From an uncultured Acetatifactor sp. (GTDB lineage Bacteria > Bacillota > Clostridia > Lachnospirales > Lachnospiraceae), in assembly GCA_910583845.1 (NCBI GenBank), contig CAJUAB010000010.1, positions 87,164 through 151,163 of the forward strand: a stretch of DNA of 64,000 bases. The letters run 5' to 3'. Under the pieces are notes generated by a model that searched no databases, was not told the origin of the DNA, and was given only the letters and a program-made list of their open reading frames with translations. Within the stretch, counting starts at the first letter, position 1. Every line of letters begins with the position of its first letter. Made by a program: the position numbers and the translations under genes. Shown piece after piece: positions 58,766-64,000 of this stretch.

Positions 58766-61738
58766 ATGAAATCCATGATGAAAAAGACTACATTGCGGGA
58801 AATCCGTCAGAGTCTGGGACGCTATCTGGCCATCTTTGCCATCGTGGCATTGGGCGTAGGTTTTTTTGCCGGACTGAAGATTACCAAGACTGTCATGGTG
58901 GAGTCCGCGGACGATTATCTGCGCGAATATCAGCTTTTCGATTACCGGCTGCTGTCCACTCTGGGCTTTGAAGAAGAGGATGTGCAGTCCCTGGGGCAAA
59001 AAGAATCTGTCCGGGCCGCGGAGGGCGCGGTGGAGGCGGACGTCCTCTATATCAACGAAACAGGCAGCGAGGGGGTTCTCAAAGCGCACACATTGATGGA
59101 GCAGATCAACGGACTGAAACTTCTGGCGGGGAGGATGCCCCAGAGTCCCTCAGAGTGTATTGTGGACTCCAACCGCTATGACGAGACGGCTCTGGGAAAA
59201 ACCGTTCTCCTCTCCGATCATAACACCCAGGATGATTTGGATAAATTCGCCTACCGTGAATACACCATCGTGGGCGTTGCCCAGGCGTCCGCCTATATCC
59301 AGTTTGAGCGGGGAAACAGCTCGCTGGGCAACGGCCGTGTGGACGGATTTATGTACCTGCTGCCGGAAGGCTTTGCTACGGATTACTATACGGATATCTA
59401 TGTAAAATTTGATATGGACGAGCCGATCTACTCCCGGCAGTATGACGCCTTTATGGAAGACCAACAACCTCTGTGGGAACAGTACTGCCGGGAACAGGGC
59501 GAGAGAAGGTATCTGGCCATCGTGGAGGAGGCGGAGGCAGAACTGGCGGATGCAAGGGAGAAGCTAAGCTCCGAAAAAGCCGAGGCGCAACAGGAGCTGG
59601 CAGAGGCACAGCAGCAGCTGCTGGAGGCCGAAGCGGAAATCGCGGACGGAGAAACAAAATTGGCGGAGGGACAGCAGCAGCTTGCCGATCATAAGGCCCG
59701 GATCAGGCAGGAAGAGCAGAAACTGGCGGATGCGAAAGCCGCTTTTGAACAGCAAAAAGCGCAGCTTGCGCAGATCACACAGATACCGGCGGGCCAGAAT
59801 CTCTCTCCTGAACAGGCCGCCATGTTCAGGCAGCAGCTGGAACTGGCGGAAAAACAGATTTTGGACGGGGAGGCCGCGCTGTCGGAGGCCAAAAAGCAGA
59901 TCGGAGAGGCAGAAGCAGAACTGGAGGAAAACCGGCAGACGCTGGAAGATGCCCGAAAAGAACTGGTTCAGGGACAGGAAGATTATCATAGGGCCAAAGC
60001 GGAATTTGAAGAGCAGATCGCAGAGGCCGAGCAGGAGATCCTTCGGGCCCAGACAGATATTGCCGCCATCAGAAAGCCCGAAACCTATGTGCTTGGCAGG
60101 GATACCAATGTGGGATACACGCTTTTTGAAAATGATTCCTGTATCGTAGAGGGAATCGCCAATGTGTTCCCGGTCTTTTTCTTTCTGGTGGCGGCGCTGG
60201 TCTGTATGACTACCATGAATCGCATGGTGGAGGAACAGCGTACCCAGATCGGCGTACTGAAAGCTCTGGGCTACGGAAACGGCAGCATCATGGGAAAATA
60301 TCTGTTTTATTCAGGCAGCGCCGCTCTGGGAGGCTGTCTGGCCGGATATTTCCTGGGAATCTTTCTCTTCCCTCTGGTGATCTGGCAGGCCTATGGCATG
60401 ATGTACAGACTGGGGGATATCGTGTTTGTGTTTGACTGGAACGCCGCACTCCTTTGCCTGACGGCCTCCCTGCTCTGCTCCATGGGCACCACCTGGATCT
60501 CCTGCCGCCACGAGCTGAGGGCCCCGGCGGCAGGCCTGATGCGTCCCAAGGCCCCCAAGGCGGGCAAAAGGATACTGCTGGAGCGCGCGGGATTTATCTG
60601 GAACCGTCTGAAATTTCTGCATAAGGTATCGATCCGCAACATCGTCAGGTACAAAAAAAGACTGTTTATGATGGTTATGGGCATCAGCGGCTGTACGGCC
60701 CTCCTGGTGACCGGTTTCGGCGTACGGGATTCCGTGACCGACATAGCAGACCGGCAATACGCGGAGATCCAGACCTATCAGTTGAACGTGACTCTGAGCG
60801 ATGAGGAGGAAGGGGACGTTTTTCAGGAATTGTATGACCTTATCGGCTCCTACGGGGGAACATACACCCGCGCCTTTGAGACATCGCTGGATATGGTAAG
60901 CGCGGAGGGAATCAAATCCGTCAATCTGATCGTGGCGGAAAATCCGGCTCAGTTCGAGGATTATATAAATCTGCATACTACTTCCGGGGAAAAGCTCTCC
61001 TATCCCGGCGCAGGAGAGATTCTCATCTGCAACAAGCTGGCGGAGCAGTACCACCTGAAAACCGGGGATACCGTGCGCCTTATGGATGAGGACAGAAGGG
61101 AGCTGTCCGCAGTTATAAGCGGTATCTGTGAAAACTACATCTTCAATTATGGTTATGTGAGCAGCGAAACTTATGAAAAGGCGTTAGGCGATATCACGTT
61201 CCAGAACCTTTATGTCAATCTGCCGGAGGATATAGATGTACATGAGGCAGGCGCCGCTGTGATGAATGCGGAAAATGTATCCTCCCTACAGGTGAATGCG
61301 GATATGCTGGTACGTTTCTCCAGCATGATGAGCAGCATGAACTATATCGTGTTTTTGGTGATTGGCTGCGCCGCGGCGCTGGCTTTTATCGTGCTTTACA
61401 ACCTGAACAATATCAATATCACCGAGCGCGTCCGGGAGATCGCCACCATCAAGGTGCTGGGATTCTACCGGGGTGAGACCTCCTCCTATGTCTTCCGGGA
61501 AAACACGGTACTCACAGCCATGGGCTGCGCGCTGGGTCTTGTGCTGGGAAAACTGCTGCACATCTATGTGATGCATGAAGTGAATATTGACATGATCTCC
61601 TTTGACATACATGTGACGGCTCTCAGCTATTTTCTCAGCGTGGTGCTCACTTTCGCCTTTACCTGGATAGTCAACCGGATCATGGCTGTAAAACTGGATC
61701 GGATCAATATGGCGGAGTCCCTGAAATCCGTGGATTAA
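58766..61738 (+). CDS. FtsX-like permease with large coiled-coil insert
   Basis: A 990-residue membrane protein. One N-terminal helix (about 15-37) is followed by an extracellular domain, then a coiled coil (about 250-430: EAQQELAEAQQQLLEAEAEI and similar heptads) rich in Ala, Glu and Gln, then two FtsX-type permease blocks (about 460-590 and 855-985). Such long-coiled-coil permeases act with MacB-type ATPases in antimicrobial-peptide resistance or virulence-factor export in Firmicutes. The start at 58766 has GGGG upstream; the upstream in-frame ATG (58721) lacks one. No two-component system lies adjacent. Confidence 0.92.
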   Translation: MKSMMKKTTLREIRQSLGRYLAIFAIVALGVGFFAGLKITKTVMVESADDYLREYQLFDYRLLSTLGFEEEDVQSLGQKESVRAAEGAVEADVLYINETGSEGVLKAHTLMEQINGLKLLAGRMPQSPSECIVDSNRYDETALGKTVLLSDHNTQDDLDKFAYREYTIVGVAQASAYIQFERGNSSLGNGRVDGFMYLLPEGFATDYYTDIYVKFDMDEPIYSRQYDAFMEDQQPLWEQYCREQGERRYLAIVEEAEAELADAREKLSSEKAEAQQELAEAQQQLLEAEAEIADGETKLAEGQQQLADHKARIRQEEQKLADAKAAFEQQKAQLAQITQIPAGQNLSPEQAAMFRQQLELAEKQILDGEAALSEAKKQIGEAEAELEENRQTLEDARKELVQGQEDYHRAKAEFEEQIAEAEQEILRAQTDIAAIRKPETYVLGRDTNVGYTLFENDSCIVEGIANVFPVFFFLVAALVCMTTMNRMVEEQRTQIGVLKALGYGNGSIMGKYLFYSGSAALGGCLAGYFLGIFLFPLVIWQAYGMMYRLGDIVFVFDWNAALLCLTASLLCSMGTTWISCRHELRAPAAGLMRPKAPKAGKRILLERAGFIWNRLKFLHKVSIRNIVRYKKRLFMMVMGISGCTALLVTGFGVRDSVTDIADRQYAEIQTYQLNVTLSDEEEGDVFQELYDLIGSYGGTYTRAFETSLDMVSAEGIKSVNLIVAENPAQFEDYINLHTTSGEKLSYPGAGEILICNKLAEQYHLKTGDTVRLMDEDRRELSAVISGICENYIFNYGYVSSETYEKALGDITFQNLYVNLPEDIDVHEAGAAVMNAENVSSLQVNADMLVRFSSMMSSMNYIVFLVIGCAAALAFIVLYNLNNINITERVREIATIKVLGFYRGETSSYVFRENTVLTAMGCALGLVLGKLLHIYVMHEVNIDMISFDIHVTALSYFLSVVLTFAFTWIVNRIMAVKLDRINMAESLKSVD

Positions 61739-61838
61739 TCCCGCTTATCATCCGCATTATTTCCGGTGAACTTCACAGGCTGAGTTTCTATCAACGAAAC
61801 GGAAGAAGGAGGCGATACGGTGGTATCGTTGACTCCGG

Positions 61839-63533
61839 TCAACCGATCAACACTTTCTTACCCTGAAACGCGAAACCATAACTGCGAATACGCTCCCTGG
61901 GAATACCACGCCCCTCAAGCTGCGCGGCATACTGCCTCTCTTCGATCTGCCTGTGAGCCTCCTGCACGGTATCCTTAAGCGTCGCCTCGTCCTCCGGATC
62001 ATGTACCTTAAATTCCAGGATGATGGCATCGTCCTCCGCCGGTTTCTTGGGTTCCAGCATTACGTCATACCTGCCGAATCCACTCTCCCGGTTGGAGGTA
62101 ATCATATATCTGCTCTGCAGATCCACGATCAGTCCCAGCACAAATCCGTGATAGAAACGCTCCGGCTCTTCTCCGGAAGGTTTCAGTCCTGTATCAAAAT
62201 AGCTGAAGGTGTTCAGCGCCACCCGATTCATGTATGCGTTCATGGCTTTCAGGTCACCCTTTAACAATGACTTGATGAAATCGTTGTAGTCCGAATCCAC
62301 GCAGGAAAACCAGTCGCGGACCATGTTGTAAAACATGATCTTCACTTCCCGATTGGTCAGGGTAAGTTCATACACCGGTTTTTCATCGTCCATGACATCC
62401 TGATAGCTCTCGTAGGAAAGAACTTTCAAATAACCGCTGGTTAAAAGAAAGCTCCACACCGCCGTCTCATTTCCGTCTAACCGATTATATACAATCTGCT
62501 CATCTATCGCTGACCGGATATTCTCCCCATGGAGCAAGCTCTCAAATTGCTCTTTCAGTTTATTGTTCCCTTCGCGCAACAATTTGCCCACCAGACTGTT
62601 TGAGCTGGTGTTGGCCCAGTATGGACCATATTTTCCAGTGTCCAGGAAATTGATAATGGACCACGGATTATAAATATCTTTGTGCTCTCCAAAGATAAAG
62701 CCGTCATACCACCGCTTTACCTGTTCTTTTTCCTCTGAATAGCCGCACTCATCCAAGGCGGCAAACACTTCTTTCTCTGTAAATCCAAAAGACGTCGCAT
62801 ATTCATTCGATGTGGTGGTAACTACTTTTAAGTTGTTCAAATCAGAAAAAACAGACTCCTTGCTGACTCTGGTAATCCCGGTCATTATAGCTCTTTCCAG
62901 CCAGGGATTAGTCTTAAAGGCAGCGTTAAACAAGCTCCTGGTAAATCCCACCGTTTCACTCCAAAATCCGTTTACATAAGCCTCCTGCATGGGGGTGTCA
63001 TACTCATCCAGCAAAATGATGACCTTTTTCCCATAATAACGATACAGAAATTCACACATTTTATGAATCGCCATAGCGGCCACTGTCTCCGGCATGTCAC
63101 TGCGCACAGAGTCAAAGAATTGCCGTTCTGTCTCGCTCATCCAGTCGCAGTCCCTTAAAAAGCGGTTTCGGGAATACAGATCCGTGAGCAGCCAGCAAAT
63201 CCTCTCCTTTGTATCCGGGTAATTTCTCTCCTTCACATTGGCGAAGGTCAGGCTGATCACCGGATAGGTACCCTGCATTTCTCTGTATTTTTCCTCGTTC
63301 CAAATAGAAAGCCCCTGAAACCACTCTCCTCTGTCTGCATACTCCACCGAAAAAAATTGCTCCAGCATGCTCATGTTCAGCGTCTTGCCAAACCTCCGGG
63401 GGCGGGTAATCAGCGTCACATCGTCTCCGCTCTCCCACCATTCTCGGATAAAATCGGTTTTATCCACATAAAAGCATCGGTTTGAAATTATTTTTCCAAA
63501 ATCCTGCAGCCCTATCGCTACATTCCTTGCCAT
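61839..63533 (-). CDS. AAA-ATPase-like/PD-(D/E)XK nuclease-family protein, copy 3
   Basis: A 564-residue protein homologous to the two genes at 19469 and 21257, with Walker A-type RPRRFGKT, Walker B IILLDEYDTP and nuclease motif GRYDVMLEPK then IILEFKV. It is diverged throughout rather than identical in its C-terminal part. It is followed upstream (63663-64000) by an Rpn-type gene, the same gene order as at 21.3-23.8 kb. Confidence 0.9.
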   Translation of the reverse strand: MARNVAIGLQDFGKIISNRCFYVDKTDFIREWWESGDDVTLITRPRRFGKTLNMSMLEQFFSVEYADRGEWFQGLSIWNEEKYREMQGTYPVISLTFANVKERNYPDTKERICWLLTDLYSRNRFLRDCDWMSETERQFFDSVRSDMPETVAAMAIHKMCEFLYRYYGKKVIILLDEYDTPMQEAYVNGFWSETVGFTRSLFNAAFKTNPWLERAIMTGITRVSKESVFSDLNNLKVVTTTSNEYATSFGFTEKEVFAALDECGYSEEKEQVKRWYDGFIFGEHKDIYNPWSIINFLDTGKYGPYWANTSSNSLVGKLLREGNNKLKEQFESLLHGENIRSAIDEQIVYNRLDGNETAVWSFLLTSGYLKVLSYESYQDVMDDEKPVYELTLTNREVKIMFYNMVRDWFSCVDSDYNDFIKSLLKGDLKAMNAYMNRVALNTFSYFDTGLKPSGEEPERFYHGFVLGLIVDLQSRYMITSNRESGFGRYDVMLEPKKPAEDDAIILEFKVHDPEDEATLKDTVQEAHRQIEERQYAAQLEGRGIPRERIRSYGFAFQGKKVLIG

Positions 63534-63662
63534 ATCTGTCTCCTCACCCTTCTATCAATTTGCTCTCAATATAAAATATTTCCTTTCTCGGGGGGATATC
63601 CCACTGTAATTCATTCATTATCCCACTCTTTCTTCCCGCAATATTGTAGCGCTGCCTTTGTC

Positions 63663-64000
63663 TTATAATGCGTCGTTCATATATTGGCGAAACTCTCTAA
63701 AGCTTTTAGTATTTGGCGCTGCCATATACCATTTTTTCAAAGTCTCGCCATCCTGTTCCTCCTCTATCCGTCTATAAATGTCCTCGGGGATTTCCCCCAG
63801 GAGTTCTAAAAAAGTATATATCACCTGCCGCTTTTCTTCGATTTTTCCTTCGATTTTTCCTTCTATTTTTCCTTCTGCTTTACCCTCAGCCTTACCCATA
63901 GCCCTGCCAACCGTAATCCCGGCCTCCCTGCCGTCCTCATACGCTTCTTCCCGTTCCACTTCAACCGCGTCGTCATAGTTCCACTGCGTATACAGCATAT
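63663..64000 (-). CDS. C-terminal part of an Rpn-type nuclease-family protein (runs off the right edge)
   Basis: About 112 residues are visible. They begin with MLYTQWNYDDAVEVEREEAY, then a Gly/Lys/Glu four-residue repeat (GKAEGKAEGKIEGKIEGKIE) typical of the C-terminal tail of Rpn/PDDEXK_2 proteins, and a helical end. The nuclease core lies beyond the edge. The ATG near 63998 may be internal, so the gene is treated as partial. Confidence 0.72.
   Translation of the reverse strand, partial: MLYTQWNYDDAVEVEREEAYEDGREAGITVGRAMGKAEGKAEGKIEGKIEGKIEEKRQVIYTFLELLGEIPEDIYRRIEEEQDGETLKKWYMAAPNTKSFREFRQYMNDAL

Overview
The window looks like a chromosomal segment from a gut-type Clostridia bacterium, most likely a Lachnospiraceae member. 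This is inferred from gene style, not from a marker gene: strong AGGAGG-type ribosome sites, a PadR-DUF2812 pair, a CD3324-family protein, many lipoproteins, an OFA-type transporter, several AAA/PD-(D/E)XK proteins and a maltodextrin/glycogen island. I see no rRNA, tRNA, CRISPR array, prophage or intact insertion sequence.

Layout. 1-5.0 kb (minus): VanRS-like two-component pair, diguanylate cyclase and chemoreceptor, then a 69-bp tandem repeat. 5.3-6.5 kb (plus): PadR regulator and its DUF2812 membrane partner behind a near-perfect promoter overlapped by CCGATATATCGG palindromes. 6.5-8.0 kb: solitary HicB-like protein and a lipoprotein. 8.3-10.1 kb: ABC-F ATPase behind a leader peptide, antiterminator and terminator. 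10.2-19.4 kb: the most novel block. It has a radical SAM/SPASM maturase, a 22-residue ORF and an ABC exporter in one operon; a divergent 54-residue secretable peptide; a large regulator with two helix-turn-helix plus helical-repeat modules; and a second operon of two paralogous propeller-like lipoproteins around a permease-less solute-binding lipoprotein. The two operons share one palindromic operator, with the promoter placed the same way at each. I infer a peptide-signalling regulon that makes a modified peptide.

19.5-23.8 kb holds two AAA/PD-(D/E)XK proteins, recently homogenised over about 1.1 kb, and an Rpn-type nuclease. 24-34.4 kb is a ten-gene Mrp/Mbh-like cation/proton membrane complex with four antiporter-like subunits and no redox module. 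34.5-40.5 kb holds a GH43 lipoprotein, an OFA-family transporter, an XRE-AbrB regulator and an ABC-2 transporter.

41-53.7 kb is a maltodextrin/glycogen island: MalEFG uptake, pullulanase, glycogen debranching enzyme, a HAD phosphatase and GH31 alpha-glucosidase, with a divergent LacI regulator and GTTTCGAAAC-type operators. 53.9-56.9 kb holds a CD3324 protein, a GNAT acetyltransferase and a GNAT-phosphotransferase fusion. 56.9-58.0 kb is a gene-free stretch packed with palindromic repeats. A MacB/FtsX-type ABC system follows, and the window ends with a third AAA/PD-(D/E)XK gene and a cut-off Rpn-type gene, repeating the pairing seen at 21-24 kb.
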